Shown here piece after piece: positions 11,031 to 22,790 of a DNA stretch of 64,000 bases (the stretch's first letter is position 1; every line of letters starts with the position of its first letter). Where the stretch lies: NCBI RefSeq assembly GCF_033118175.1, contig NC_083693.1, positions 57,901,981 through 57,965,980 of the forward strand. The letters run 5' to 3'. The position numbers were made by a program, and so were the translations under genes. The notes beneath the pieces are model-generated. The model was not told where the DNA came from, ran no database searches, and saw only the letters and a program-made list of their open reading frames with translations. Source of the DNA: Dama dama. Its lineage: Eukaryota; Chordata; Mammalia; Artiodactyla; Cervidae.

Positions 11031-12734
11031 AAGTATATTTTTAAATTGTACACACCTCTACAAATTGCAGATAAATTCCCAATTTAAATTATTGCTTTCC
11101 TTTGTACTCTTTGAGAACATGACTACATGTCACTATCTGCTCTTTCAAATTGGATCTACAAATAAATAATAATACTGTTATTATCTTCATTTGCAAAAAA
11201 ATCGTGAGTATTGTAATTTTGAAAATAGTTATGTTTAAAACTATGACTTTCTTTGCTACTTGAGTTTGTTGTATTGCAGATCCAAATATAACTTGTGCTA
11301 TTCTTAGAAGATATTTAAAGATTTTGTCAACAGTGTGTTTCATTTATCTGAATTGAAGTGAGATTATGTCACATTTTGGTGAAGTCGATTTATATTAGGA
11401 AAAATAAACATTAGGTTTGTTATAAAATTTATGGTTTCTAAATCATGCACACAAATGTTAGCAATAAGTGTATTTTAAAATTGTTTTTAATTATAAATTA
11501 ATGGAAAAAGATTGTGTTTGGCCAGACAAAGCAACTAGATGATGTATGTAATTATTATTTATTCATTAAAGTGATTTTTTTTGTCACATGACTAATTGCA
11601 ATCATTTCATGCATTAATTTGTATCTTATCTCATATAGAAATATTTTCATATTTCATATGTTTTGTATTTCTAGAATATATTTTCCACACTCTAGATTAT
11701 TGTCCAAGATATTATTTCTAGAGCAGAGTATTTTAAACTACTTATCTTGGTGTTATAGTCATTCTAGTATCTTAATATCGATTGCTTATACACAAGATGA
11801 AAGAGGTTATTTTCAGGATGCCATTGTTTTAGTGGCCTTGTTCAAACTGCTCAGCAGAAAAAGGCCAATGTGAGTGTCTGTTTACTGCATTATAAATTAC
11901 TTGTGTCTTGTACATTGGCATTAGAGACAGACTGAAAAATGGATACTCTAAGGTGGAACTTCTTAAAACTGTAAATTTCTTAGGTCCTAGAACATCGCAT
12001 ACCCTAGAGAGACCTTTTTTGCCTTAGCATGCAGTTTAAGGACTCTGTTCATAATATTGTAGGAATTTCTGCTGCCAAATAGTTGTATGAGAAAAGAGAA
12101 AATCCTCCTATTTTCTTTATGAAATTCAAATGAGAAAGTTGAAGCTAAATTTGAGAAACAAAGTATGTAATTAACCTTTAAGCAAAAAAAAAATATATAT
12201 ATATAATCTAAAATAAATTTTTACAAAAATTGATGGGCAGCAAAATAGCAAAGTTTCTTTTGCTCTTGATTATAAAATTTGATTAAAACTGTATTGCAGA
12301 AGAGAGATAAGATTATTATCCTTTGGGGATGTTGAAATGTATCTTTGATATGCTTTATATTTTTTATTTCTGGCAGTTGATTATCTTTCAGAAAGAGAAG
12401 AAAAAAGTATGTTTTGTTGAAGTATACTAAGTGTTGTCTCCTCTGGGAAGGAAGTAGAGTTTAGTGATTCAGTTGGATATGTTGAAGTTAGCCTTGAGAG
12501 AGTTATGAATATGATATTGTCTCAAAAATTGTTTATCTGTGAGGATTCATTTTATGATGTGTTTTACATAAGCCATATTCAGTGTATTATTTCTTGATGG
12601 AATCCTTCATGTATCTAGCATTAAAATAACGGGGCATTTTAATATTGATGGTAAAAAACATAATGTGTATTCTAAAATATTTTATTTGTCTTATATTATT
12701 TGATTTTTCCTTGATTTCTGAAGATAGTTTAAGG
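11031..12734. other. unassigned AT-rich DNA
   Basis: 1.7 kb with no gene or named repeat; a short (TA)n lies at 12190-12206. Confidence 0.4.
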
Positions 12735-12800
12735 AAACACAATTATTGTCCCAATTTCACAAGTTGGGAAACTGATCCAAAGACTGTCAAGTTCTAAACC
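12735..12800 (-). repeat. possible MIR core fragment
   Basis: CCAATTTCACAAGTTGGGAA followed by ACTGATCCAAAG resembles the antisense MIR core. Short and weak. Confidence 0.35.
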
Positions 12801-13283
12801 CAAGCTCATTAAACTCTATTGACATAATTCTCTGTTAGTTATGCAACTGAGATTGGAAACTCTTGCTTTACCCACAGAGTAAGTGCACGCTGTGTGTTTA
12901 CTTTTAAATGATGATGATGAAATGCTCTGAAAACCAAATCCACATCTTGTATTTGTTCATTGTGTTGTTTTGTTGAACCCTAATGTTTCAGAGTTCCCTT
13001 AGCATCCACTAAAGTGATTAAGAAAATAAAATGTTTTAATAATAAAATAGTCCTTATTTGCTCACTGATTTAGAGCTATATTTTCCACCCTAAAGAAAAT
13101 GACAATAGCTTTATGTTAAGGATTATTAACTGTGGAAATTTTTCAAAGGGAGAAAGTAGTCAGGAAATCTCCTTTGTCCAGATCTCTCCTCATGTAATTA
13201 GACATCTACTGTTTTGCTGCCCAGCATCTGTATAACTTTCTGTAAGCAGCTCATTTTTGTGTGTGGGAAATTACCCTTCTACC
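12801..13283. other. unassigned DNA
   Basis: Nothing recognisable. Confidence 0.4.
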
Positions 13284-13404
13284 AGGGTCTCTTTTGGTGG
13301 CTCAGCAGTAAAGAATCTGCCTGTCAATGCAGGAGACCCCAGTTCGATCCCTGGGTCAGGAAGATCCCCTGGAGAAGGGCTAGGCTGCCTGCTTCAGTAC
13401 TGTT
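13284..13404 (+). mobile_element. Bov-tA SINE, 3'-truncated
   Basis: tRNA head (TTTTGGTGGCTCAGCAGTAA, then ATGCAGGAGACCCCAGTTCG) and the beginning of the body up to CTTCAGTACTGTT, where the next SINE begins. The rest of this SINE is not found on the far side of its neighbour. Confidence 0.88.
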
Positions 13405-13615
13405 GGGCTTCCCTGGTGGCTGAGATGGTAAAGAATTCACATGTAACACAGGAGACCTGGATTTGATACCTGGGTTGGAAGATCCCCCGGAGGAGGGCAT
13501 GGCAACCCCCTCCAGTATTCTTGCCTGGAGAATCCCCATGGGCAGAAGAGCCTGGTGGACTACAGTCCATGAGGTCACAAAGAGTCAGACACAATTGAGT
13601 GACCAAGTACAGCAC
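13405..13615 (+). mobile_element. Bov-tA SINE, complete
   Basis: Starts GGGCTTCCCTGGTGGCTGAG, contains CTCCAGTATTCTTGCCTGGA and ends in CAGACACAATTGAGTGACC. Abuts the truncated SINE on its left in the same direction. No clear TSD. Confidence 0.9.
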
Positions 13616-13712
13616 AGCCCAGAGACTTGCCTTGGTGCTCATTACCCGTTCAATTACTCTTAGTTTCCTTTTGACTAGTTGTAGAGCACTCCCTGTGCTA
13701 GTTGTAAAGCAC

Positions 13713-14727
13713 CACCTGACCTGCCTCCTGAGAAACCCTGTATGCAGGTCAGGAAGCAACAGTTAGAACTGGACGTGGAACAACAGACTGGTTCCAAATA
13801 GGGAAAGGAGTACGTCAAGGCTGTATATTGTCATCCTGCTTATTTAACTTATATGCAGAGCACATCATGAGAAATGCTGGATGGGAGGAAACGCAAGCTG
13901 GAATCAAGATTGATGGGAGAAATATCAATAACCTCAGATATGCAGATGAAATCACTCTTATGGCAGAAAGTGAAGAGGAACTAAAAAGCCTCTTGATGAA
14001 AGTGAAAGAGGAGAGTGAAAAAGTTGGCTTAAATGTCATCATTCAGAAAACTAAGATCATGGCATCTGGTCCCATCACTTCATGGGAAATAGATGGGGAA
14101 ACAGTGGAAACAGTGTCAGACTTTATTTCTTTGGACTCCAAAATCACTGCAGATGGTGATTGCAGCCATGAAATTAAAAGACGCTTACTCCTTGGAAGTA
14201 AAGTTATGACCAACCTAGATAGCATATTAAAAAGCAGAGACATTACTTTGTCAACAAAGGTCCGTCTAGTCAAGGCTATGGTTTTTCTAGTGGTCATGTA
14301 TGGATGTGAGAGTTGGACTATAAAGAAAGCTTAATGCCAAAGAATTGATGCTTTTGAATGATGGTGTTGGTGAAGACTCTTGAGAGTCCCTTGGACTGCA
14401 AGGAGATCCAACCAGTCCATCCTGAAGGAGGTCAGTCCTGGGTGTTCATTGGAAGGACTGATGCTGAAGATGAAACTCCAGTACTTTGGCCACCTCATGC
14501 GAGATTTGACTCATTGGAAAAGACCCTGAGTATGGGAGGGATTGGGGGCAGGAGGAGAAGGGGATGACAGAGGATGAGATGGTTGGATGGCATCACCGAC
14601 TCAATGGACATGAGTTTGTGTAAACTCTGGGAGTTGGTGATGGACAGGGAGGCCTGGCGTGCTGCAATTCATGGGGTCGTAAAGAGTCGGACACGACTGA
14701 GCGACTGAACTGAACTGAACTGAACTG
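13713..14727 (+). mobile_element. BovB LINE, 5'-truncated, 1.0 kb
   Basis: BovB 3' third in sense, running to a pentamer tail of four CTGAA-type units. A 7-bp AAAGCAC lies at 13706-13712 and again at 14728-14734, a likely target duplication. Closely resembles the 1232 copy but starts further 3'. Confidence 0.92.
13828..14690 (+). pseudogene. BovB reverse transcriptase remnant
   Basis: One open frame at 13828-14334 (168 codons) covers the RT palm and thumb, followed by frame-shifted C-terminal fragments from about 14358 with a stop and a shift. The catalytic motif reads YADE rather than YADD (NLRYADEITLMAESEEELK), so even this open piece lacks the second catalytic aspartate. The N-terminal endonuclease and RT fingers are missing. 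Confidence 0.85.
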
Positions 14728-14734
14728 AAAGCAC

Positions 14735-15840
14735 TCCCTTTAGATTTTTGAGCTACCCACTCTGTTCAACATACCCTGTCAATTAGTTTAGTCTTTATCA
14801 ATTTAAGTTAACTTTGGTTAAGGAATATTGTCTTGCATTGTTTAACTGCTGAGGCTTTTCACTTTTTTCCCCATAAATCAGGCTCCTCAGTATGATTCTA
14901 TCATTATAGTACTGAAGAAGAGGCAGGAGTATGAGAGATACAGTGTTAAGGAAGTCTGGATGAAAAAAAAAATTAAGTAGAAAATCTACTTTCTTGGTCC
15001 CTAATTAGTTTTAAGAAGAAGGAACATGGAGGGAGGGTGGCAAGTGTTGAGATAAATGTATCCTCCTTGCCCTTATCAGAATGGATGTTACTGAAGGAAT
15101 ATTTAAAAGAATTGTGGTCAAAGTCAAAACCAAGGGGCTTTTTATTCCTCAGCTATCTATTTTGTACTTTGGAAAATGACTGAACTATGACAATATGGGA
15201 TAAGTACACATGAATATCATCTGTAGTTTAGATTGTTTAGTCACCATGAATGCCTTCTTTTGGATTCCTTGAGTTCCCCTGAAGTTCATTGTTTCCTGTA
15301 ACACTCACAAAAGTATCAAATAGTTCCCTTATTAGTCATGTAGCAAGATGTGGTTATGTGGTCACATATGTGGTCAATAGCACAAGGAGATCACTTCCTT
15401 GATAGGATTTGAATAGAAGTCACAGTCAAAATTCAAGGGATATGAAGCACTGGCAATAGTTGAAATGAGGCAGAGTCAACCCCAAAGTGACTTGCGGAGC
15501 TTACCTAGGATAGAGTAAACCCTTCTCAAACAGCAAAATGGTGAACAGTGATGAGGTGGAGAGTAAATGCTAATGCTTCCGGGATCAGAAGGAGCAGATG
15601 TGCTGAGCAGAAACTGATCCTCACCAGCCACTTGGAGCAGGGACCTAAGAGGGCCAGAAACAGTGGCAAGATGGAACTCTAGTCTTTTCAGAGACCTCAA
15701 GAACAAAGCAATATTTCCTATAGCTCCCAAAATATCATCTTAGGAGAAATTACAGAAAGGGAGCAGAACATAGATGATTGATTTAATAGTTTGAAATGAA
15801 AGAGGCTGTAACTGGCTGATTTAACATTAGTTCTTCTTTT
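14735..15840. other. unassigned DNA
   Basis: No gene or named repeat. GC content is somewhat higher around 15480-15720, without a coding pattern that I trust. Confidence 0.4.
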
Positions 15841-16120
15841 TTGGATCTGACTACTGTTATCTGCAAAGTCACAGAATAACTGATGAAAAGTGACTTAAAC
15901 AAGATAACAGAGGCCTATTTTTATCTCACATAACAAGAATCCAGAGATGGACAGTCCCAGATATAGTACAGAGATCAAATTCTGGGTCCAAATTGCATTC
16001 ATCTTTCTGATCTGTCATCTTTTATCATGTCAGCAAAATCTTGCTTCCCGGTTATAGGATGGCTGCAGCAGCTCCAATCATCATCTTCTAAGCCCATTCA
16101 AAATCAGAAAGAAGGATGTT
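15841..16120. repeat. probable ancient interspersed repeat, unnamed
   Basis: The order of elements (TTTTTATCTCACATAACAAG, CCAGAGATGGACAGTCCCAG, ATCTTTCTGATCTGTCATC, GGATGGCTGCAGCAGCTCCA) is that of an old mammalian interspersed repeat I have seen, but I cannot name it with certainty. Confidence 0.35.
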
Positions 16121-16169
16121 GAGGGATAGGTGATAAAGACAACAGTATATACATTTATTTCTTATATAT

Positions 16170-16197
16170 AATATGTGTGTGTGTGTGTGTGTGTGTT
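16170..16197. repeat. (GT)n microsatellite
   Basis: About 12 GT units. Confidence 0.95.
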
Positions 16198-16631
16198 GGT
16201 GGTCCTGTTTTTATTAGGAGAAATATACTTCTGAAAAAACTTAAGCAGACTTTCCAGTTTGTTATGTGAAAGCTTAGAAAACATCACTACATTCCTAACA
16301 ACAAATAAAATGCTGAAAGAAAGTAAAATATCAACAACTCTTCTTAGATCCCTAAGAGAAATGAGGTCACGGGGTGAAATGTGGCCCCCTTCCTCAAATT
16401 GGAGAGATTGACAGGCTAATAACAGGGAATTAAGGCTTATGAAAGTGGAAACCTACTAACCAAAACTTACATGAAAACCAGTGCCAGAGTAGTTTACCTG
16501 AACTATAATTGATGCATTTCTGAAGGCTTAGTGTGTAAAATGGGAGATTAAAACATCAAGTTTCCAGGGGAGATGGTTATGGCAGAAGATAGGCAATAAA
16601 AAATAAACATATATCATCTGATATGAAATTA

Positions 16632-16712
16632 AAATGTAAGCTCCTTGAGAGAAGGGATTTTTGTCTGTTTTGCTTAGCCATTAGAGCATCACCTAACATA
16701 TAGTAGAAACTC
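16632..16712 (+). repeat. L2 LINE 3' end
   Basis: GCTCCTTGAGAGAAGGGATT, TTGTCTGTTTTGCTTAGCC and ATAGTAGAAACTCAATA follow the L2 3' consensus (CTCCATGAGGGCAGGGACT, TTGTCTGTTTTGTTCACTGC, CATAGTAGGYGCTCAATAAA). Confidence 0.65.
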
Positions 16713-16794
16713 AATACATAAGTGGTGATGAATGTTGCAAAAATAAGTATAGCATGATAAGGTGATAGACAGTAACAAGTGAGTGCTACTTAAG

Positions 16795-17125
16795 CTGGAG
16801 GGATTGATTTAACTTCTCATCTTGGATGAGATGACATTTTAGCAAAGACTTGAATGTACTGAGAATACCTTGGAGAATGTTGTAGGAGAAGGACAAACAT
16901 AAGCAAATTTTCAAGGAAGGCAGTGTGCATGGCACATCTGAGAAACCAGATCACGTAGGGCTTTATAAGTCATAGGAAAGACTTGAATCTTATTAAATGT
17001 GATGGAGGAGACGGGATAGTCACAACTTGAGTATTGTTGTGATCTAATACATGTTTTTACAATATCATTTTGGTTGATCTCTGGAACAAAGGCTGTAGAG
17101 GATCAAGGATGGAAACTGAGAAACT
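16795..17125 (-). repeat. L2 LINE fragment (antisense)
   Basis: CAGATCACGTAGGGCTTTAT, GACTTGAATCTTATTAAATG and ATCATTTTGGTTGATCTCTG follow the antisense L2 consensus in order. Same region of the element as at 5990. Confidence 0.55.
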
Positions 17126-17227
17126 AATTTTTATGCGATGGTTGTCATTACTGTCACATTATTAACTCTTTATTATGACTTCTTTCCTCATGGTTGAGAA
17201 ATATTATTCTTTGAAAAATGTCTCCAC

Positions 17228-17660
17228 CCAACCTAGAGCCAATTATATAGAATGAAATAAGAAAGAGAAAAAGACAAATATTGTATATCAACATATATAT
17301 ATATGGATCTAGAAAAATAGTACTAATGAGTGTATTTGCAGGGCAGGGATAGAAATCCAGATATGGAGGACAGACTTGTGGACACAGACTTGGGGAAGGA
17401 GAGGGTGGGAAGACTTGAGAGAGTAGCGTTGAAACATTTACATTACCATATGCTAAATAGATAGGTAGTGGGAATTTGTTGTATAGCCCAGGAAGCACAA
17501 GTGGGTGTTCTGACAACCTGGAGGTGGGGGATGGGGTGGGGGCACGAGGAAGGTTTAGAGGGAGGGGACGTACACGTACCTACGGCTGATTCACATGGTT
17601 GTATGGCAGAAACCAACACAACATTGCAGAGCAATTATCCTCCAATTAAAAAAAAAATAG
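17228..17660 (+). mobile_element. young ruminant L1 3' end, 5'-truncated
   Basis: Sense 3' UTR of the bovid L1: GAAAAAGACAAATATTGTAT, GGAGAGGGTGGGAAGACTTG, a G-rich tract near 17520-17570, and the terminal AGCAATTATCCTCCAATTAA followed by an A-run. It is the sense form of the antisense ends at 51960 and 52345. No protein-coding part remains. Confidence 0.88.
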
Positions 17661-17689
17661 AAATTATCTTCACCCAAATGATTTATACA

Positions 17690-18275
17690 TTAAACCACGA
17701 GGAAAGCAAATGTTAAAATTCATATCTGCAAGAGGACCAAGTGGAATCTCTAGAAATAATTCAAAATCAACATTATTGTTAAAAATTTAGTGGAACAATT
17801 AAACAACAGGTTGATACAGCTGAAGACAGAATAAATTAACTGGAGCTGATCTGACTTATGAATTATAAAGCAGTTTGGAGAAATATAGAAGTGGAAAGTA
17901 AGTGGAATGTTAAGAGACACGGGAAATAGATTGACAAGTTCCAAACATCATATTTGGGAAGGTATTAGAATTAGTGAAAGTAAATGTATGCTGGTATACA
18001 AGGTGAAAATTTTTTGGAGTTAATAAAAAGCATTTTCACAGTCAACAAATACAAGGAATCCTTAGCAGAACAATCTAAACATAAAACCAACCTTTAATAT
18101 TGTCGTGAAACTGCAGAACACAAAAATGAAAAAGTGCTATGAAAGACAGTGAGAAAAGACCTACTATTACAATTTAACCTGACAAGAGATAGATCAATGG
18201 CAAGAACAGAATCCAAAAGGAAAAGAAGCTATAACTTAAAATGCTAAAACTGATAAGATAAAATAGCTCTCAACT
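17690..18275 (+). mobile_element. old L1M ORF1-region fragment, left part
   Basis: Diverged sense sequence resembling the L1 ORF1 3' half: CAGCTGAAGACAGAATAAAT, GTTAAGAGACACGGGAAATA and GTCGTGAAACTGCAGAACAC. The match resumes beyond the solo LTR at 18848, which shows the LTR landed inside it. Too degraded for any open frame. Confidence 0.6.
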
Positions 18276-18516
18276 TGAAGGAGTTCATAGGGCCTGGGCT
18301 CCATCTCAGGCCTGTTCATGCTGATTGTGCTCGGCTGCCTCTCCAGTGGACTCTGGACTCTGTGTTCAGTGTCTGTGGGAACAAAAACAGAAGGATAAGA
18401 CCCCCTCTGGACAGGGGAATCTTGAAGATCATATCCAGGTTACTCATGGCCTAAGAGAAAACATACTGTAATCACCCCTGCCTCTGGACAGGTCATAATG
18501 TTTTTCTGTGTCTATC

Positions 18517-18590
18517 GGAATGTAACCACAGGCTTATTGGTTATTAACTGGTTGGAATGTAACCACGGGCTTATTGATTATTAACTGTTT
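18517..18590 (+). repeat. 37-bp direct repeat in LTR U3
   Basis: Two adjacent 37-bp units (18517-18553 and 18554-18590) beginning GGAATGTAACCAC, differing at three positions. The position upstream of the TATA box suits a retroviral enhancer repeat. Confidence 0.9.
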
Positions 18591-18700
18591 GAACACATAA
18601 CACGTGAATGATGGGGTCATTGTAGTTGTATTTACCCTTCCTTTGTTTATGTAAGTCTCAAGGAAATTGGGGTGGTGGGTTTGGACACGTACACATGGGG

Positions 18701-18707
18701 TATAAAA
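18701..18707 (+). promoter_or_regulatory. LTR TATA box
   Basis: TATAAAA, about 110 bases downstream of the enhancer-like repeat and 72 bases upstream of the polyadenylation signal. This is the expected U3/R arrangement. Confidence 0.75.
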
Positions 18708-18772
18708 GATTTTCACAAATGCTGGTCGGGGTCCTTGGCTAAGAGGAGACTCTGCCTTGGGCCTGCCGGTGT

Positions 18773-18778
18773 AATAAA
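18773..18778 (+). promoter_or_regulatory. LTR polyadenylation signal
   Basis: AATAAA inside the LTR, followed by CTGCACTCCACTATCTGCA, as expected near the R/U5 boundary. Confidence 0.75.
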
Positions 18779-18847
18779 CTGCACTCCACTATCTGCATTG
18801 TCCTCCTGAGTGACTTTGTTTCCCGGAATGCGTGGCTATAACAAACT

Positions 18848-19019
18848 GAAAACTCTGTACCCAGTTAAATTAACATTCAGGATTGAGGGTGAAGTAAATA
18901 TATTTCCACTAAGTAAAGACTGAGTGAGTCTGTCATCCCTGAAAACAATAATTCTGAAGAATGGAAGTTATTCCAAAGAAAGAAATGAGGTGCAAGTAGG
19001 AAATGAACAAATGAATTAG
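18848..19019 (+). mobile_element. old L1M ORF1-region fragment, middle part
   Basis: Continuation of the L1 host after the solo LTR: ACTCTGTACCCAGTTAAATT then GGATTGAGGGTGAAGTAAAT, matching the order of the L1 ORF1 3' end in the consensus. Interrupted again at 19020 by the second LTR. Confidence 0.55.
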
Positions 19020-19236
19020 TGAAAGGTTGTTGCTGAACCTTGAAATGCCAGGATTCTTGGCCTCTGGAGGAGAAGAATTCAATACAAGGCCAGAGAAGAG
19101 GCTTGATCACTCAGAGCTTTTGTGTAATAGAGTTTTATAAAAGTATAAAAGGGATAGAGAAAGCTTCTGACATAGACATCAGAAGGAGGTAGAAAGAGTA
19201 CCCACCTGCTAATCTTTCAGTTCAGTTCAGTTCAGT

Positions 19237-22030
19237 TCAGTTGCTCAGTCGTGTATGACTCTTTGTGACCCCATGAATCGCAGCATGCCAGGCCTCCCTG
19301 TCCATCACCAACTCCCGGAGTTTACTCAAACTCATGTCCATCGAGTCGGTGATGCCATCCAGCCATCTCATCCTCTGTCGTCCCCTTCTCCTCCTGCCCC
19401 AAATCCCTCCCAGCATCAGAGTCTTTTCCAATGAGTCAACGCTTCGCATGAGGTGGCCAAAGTACTGGAGTTTCAGCTTCAGCATCAGTACTTCCAGTGA
19501 ACACCCAGGACTGATCTCCTTCAGGATGGACTGGTTGGATCTCCTTGCAGTCCAAGGGACTCTCAAGAATCTTCTCCAACACCATAGTTCAAAAGCACCA
19601 ATTCTTTGAGCGCTCAGCTTTCTTCATAGTCCAACTCTCACATCCATACATGACCACTGGAAAAACCATAGCCTTGACTAGATGGACCTTTGTTGGCAAA
19701 TTAATGTCTCTGCTTATTAATATGCTGTCTAGATTGGTCATAACTTTCCTTCCAAGGAGTAAGCATCTTTTAATTTCATGGCTGCAGTCACCATCTGCAG
19801 TGATTTTGGAGCCCCAAAATATAAAGTCTGACACTGTTTGACTGTCTCCCCGTCTATTTCCCATGAAGTGATGGGACCAGATGCCATGATCTTAGTTTTC
19901 TGAATGTTGAACTTAAAGCCAACTTTTCACTCTCCTCTTTCACTTTCATGAAGAGGTTTCTTAGTTCCTCTTCACTTTCTGCCATAAGAGTGGTGTCATC
20001 TGCATATCTGAGGTTATTGGTATTTCTCCTGGTAATCTTGATTCCAGCTTGTGTTTCCTCCAGCCCAGCATTTCTCATGATGTACTTTGCATATAAGTTA
20101 AATAAGCAGGGTGACAATATACAGCCTTGACATACTCATTTTCCTATTTGGAACCAGTTTGTTGTTCCATGTCCAGTTCTAACTGTTGCTTCCTGACCTG
20201 CATACAGGTTTCTCAAGAGGTGGGTCAGGTGGTCTGGTATTCCCATTTCTTTCAGAATTTGCCACAGTTTATTGTGATCCACACAGTTGAAGGCTTTGAT
20301 GTAGTCAAGAAAGCAGAAATAGATGTTTTTCTGGAATTCTCTTGCTTTTTCGATGATCCAGCGGATATTGGCAATTTGATCTCTGGTTCCTCTGCCTTTT
20401 CTAAATCCAGCTTGAACATCTGTAAGTTCTCAGTTCACGTATTGCTGAAGCCTGGCTTGGAGAATTTTGAGCATTACATTACTAGCGTGTGAGATGAGTG
20501 TAATTGTGTCGTAGTTTGAACATTCTTTGGGATTGCCTTTCTTTGGGATTAGAATGAAAACTGACCTTTTCCAGTCCTGTGGCCACTGCTGAGTTTTCCA
20601 AATTTGCTGGCCTATTGAGTGCAGCACTTTCACAGCATCATCTTTTAGGATTTGAAATAGCTCAACTGGAATTCCATCACCTCCACTAGCTTTATTCGTA
20701 GTGATGCTTTCTAAGGCCCACTTGACTTCATATTCCAGGATGTCTGGCTCTAGGTGAGTGATCACACCATCGTGATTATCTGGGTTGTGAAGATCTTTTT
20801 TGTACAGTTCTTCTGTGTATTCTTGCCACCTCTTCTTAATATCTTCTGCTTCTGTTAGGTCCATACCATTTCTGTCCTTTATCGAACCCATCTTTGCATG
20901 AAATGTTCCCTTGGTATCTCTAATTTTCTTGAAGAGATCTCTAGTCTTTCCCATTCTGTTGTTTTCCTCTATTTCTTTGCATTGATCGCTGAGGAAAGCT
21001 TTCTTATCTCTCCTTGCTATTCTTTGGAACTCTGCATTCAAATGGGAATCTCTTTCGTTTTCTCCTTTGCTTTTTACTTCTCTTCTTTTCACAGCTTTTT
21101 GTAAGGCCTCCTCAGACAACTATTTTGCCTTTTTGCATTTCTTTTCCATGGGGTTGGTCTTGATCCCTGTCTCCTATACAATGTATAAACCTCCGTCCAT
21201 AGTTCATCAGGCTCTCTGTCTATTAGATCTAGTCCCTTAAATCTATTTCTCACTTCTACTGTATGGTCATAAGGGATTTGATTTATGTCATACCTGAATG
21301 GTCTAGTGGTTTTCCCTACTTTCTTCAGTTTAAGTCTGAATTTGGCAATAAGGAGTTCATGATCTGAGCCACAGTCAGCTCCCGGTCTTGTTTTTGCTGA
21401 CTGTATAGAGCTTCTCCATCTTTGGCAGCAATGAATATAATCGATCTGATTTCAGTGTTGACCTTCTGGTGATGTCCATGTGTAGAGTCTTCTCTTATGT
21501 TGTTGGAAGAGGGTGTTTTCTATGACTATTGTGTTCTCTTGGCAAAACTCTATTAGCCTTTGCCCTGCTTCATTCCGTACTCCAAGGCCAAATTTGCCTG
21601 TTATTCCAGGTGTTTCTTGACTTCCTACTTTTACGTTCCAGTCTCCTATAATGAAAAGGACATCTTTTTTGGGTGTTAGTTCCTAAAGGTCTTGTAGGTC
21701 TTCATAGAACCATTCAACTTCAGCTTCTTCAGTATTACTGGTTGGGGCATAGGCTTGGATTATCGTGATATTGAATGGTTTGCCGTGGAAATGAATAGAG
21801 ATCATTCTGTCATTTTTGAGATTGCATCCAAGTACTGCATTTCAGACTCTTTTATTGACTGTGATGGCTACAACATTTCTTCTAAGGGATTCCTGCCCAC
21901 AGTAGTAGATATAATGGTCATCTGAGTTAAATTCACCCATTCCAGTCCATTTTAGTTCGCTGATTCCTAGAATGTCAACATTCACTCTTGTCATCTCCTG
22001 TTTGACCACTTTCAATTTGCCTTGATTCAT
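19237..22030 (-). pseudogene. BovB ORF2 (endonuclease-reverse transcriptase), disrupted
   Basis: Reading down the minus strand, 22030-21842 encodes the early AP-endonuclease region (DILGISELKWTGMGEFNSDD, then YYCGQESLRRN). The frame is lost between 21842 and 21119. 21119-20430 (229 codons) covers the linker and RT fingers, including KASGGDGIPVELFQILKDDA and SVFILIPKKGNPKECSNY. 20117-19854 has the palm with intact YADD (NLRYADDTTLMAESEEELR). 19864-19589 is the thumb (YGCESWTMKKAE). 19566-19237 is the basic C-terminus (GRRRRGRQRMRWLDGITDS). At least four breaks separate the pieces, so the element cannot make its protein. Confidence 0.9.
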
Positions 22031-22559
22031 GGACCTAACATTCCAGGTTCCTATGCAATATTGCTCTTTACAGCATCAGACCTTGCTTCTATCACCAGTC
22101 ACAACCACAACTGGTGTTGTTTTTGCTTTGGCTCCATCCCTTCATTCTTTGTGGAGTTATTTCTCCACTGATCTCCAGTAGCATATTGGGCACCTACCGA
22201 CCTGGGGAGTTCCTCTTTCAGTATCCTATCATTTTGCCTTCTCATACTGTTCATGGGGTTCTCAAGGCAAGAATACTGATGTGGCTTGCCATTCCCTTCT
22301 CCAGTGGGCCACATTCTGTCAGACCTCTCCACCATGACCCGACCGTCTTGTGTGGCCCCACACAGCATGGCTTAGTTTCATTGAGTTAGACAAGGCTGTG
22401 GTCCTGTGATCAGATTGGCTAGTTTTCTGTCATGGTTTTTTGTGTGTCTGCCCTCTGATGCCCTCTCGCAACAGCTACCATTTTAATTGGGTTTTTCTTG
22501 CCTTGGATATGGGGTATCTCTTCACGGCTGCTCCAGTAAAGCGCAGCCCCTGCTCATTA

Positions 22560-22790
22560 CCTTGGACAACGAGTATCTTCTCACGGCCGCCCCTCCTGAC
22601 CTTGAACGTGGAGTAGCTCCTCTCAGCCCTCCTGCGCCTGCTCAGCCGCCGCTCCTTGGAGGTGGGGTTGCTCCTCTCGGCCGCGGCCCCTGAACTGGGA
22701 CGTGGGGAAGCTCCTCTGTGCTGCTCCTGCGCTGTCGCAGCCTGAGCTCATGGTAGCCACCCCTGGTCTTGGGCGAGGGGTGGCTCCTCA
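22560..22790 (-). promoter_or_regulatory. BovB GC-rich 5' leader with imperfect tandem units
   Basis: Several imperfect units of roughly 45 bp, each including a variant of ACGTGGAGTAGCTCCTCTC (plus-strand reading) and a GGCCGC-like block. GC content is far above the surrounding DNA. In BovB this is the 5' untranslated region, where an internal promoter would be expected; that role is inference. Confidence 0.7.

Larger units (their letters stand above)
18276..18843 (+). mobile_element. solo LTR of an endogenous retrovirus, AACT target duplication
   Basis: A 568-bp LTR beginning TG (TGAAGGAGTTCATAGGG) and ending CA (GCGTGGCTATAACA). The 4-bp AACT flanks it at 18272-18275 and 18844-18847, the duplication size typical of gammaretrovirus-like (ERV1) integrases. 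U3 has a 37-bp direct repeat, a TATA box at 18701 and AATAAA at 18773. Only one LTR and no gag, pol or env sequence is present, so it is a recombination remnant. It resembles a bovine ERV1-type LTR; the exact family name is not certain. Confidence 0.85.

Noticed and set aside
16795..17125. An unnamed local repeat family shared by 5990 and 16795
   Set aside because: The shared segments run in the order of the antisense L2 consensus, so two L2 fragments explain them.
22487..22693. GC-rich stretch at 22.5-22.8 kb as a CpG island promoter of a host gene
   Set aside because: It lies within the BovB target duplications, at the element's 5' leader.
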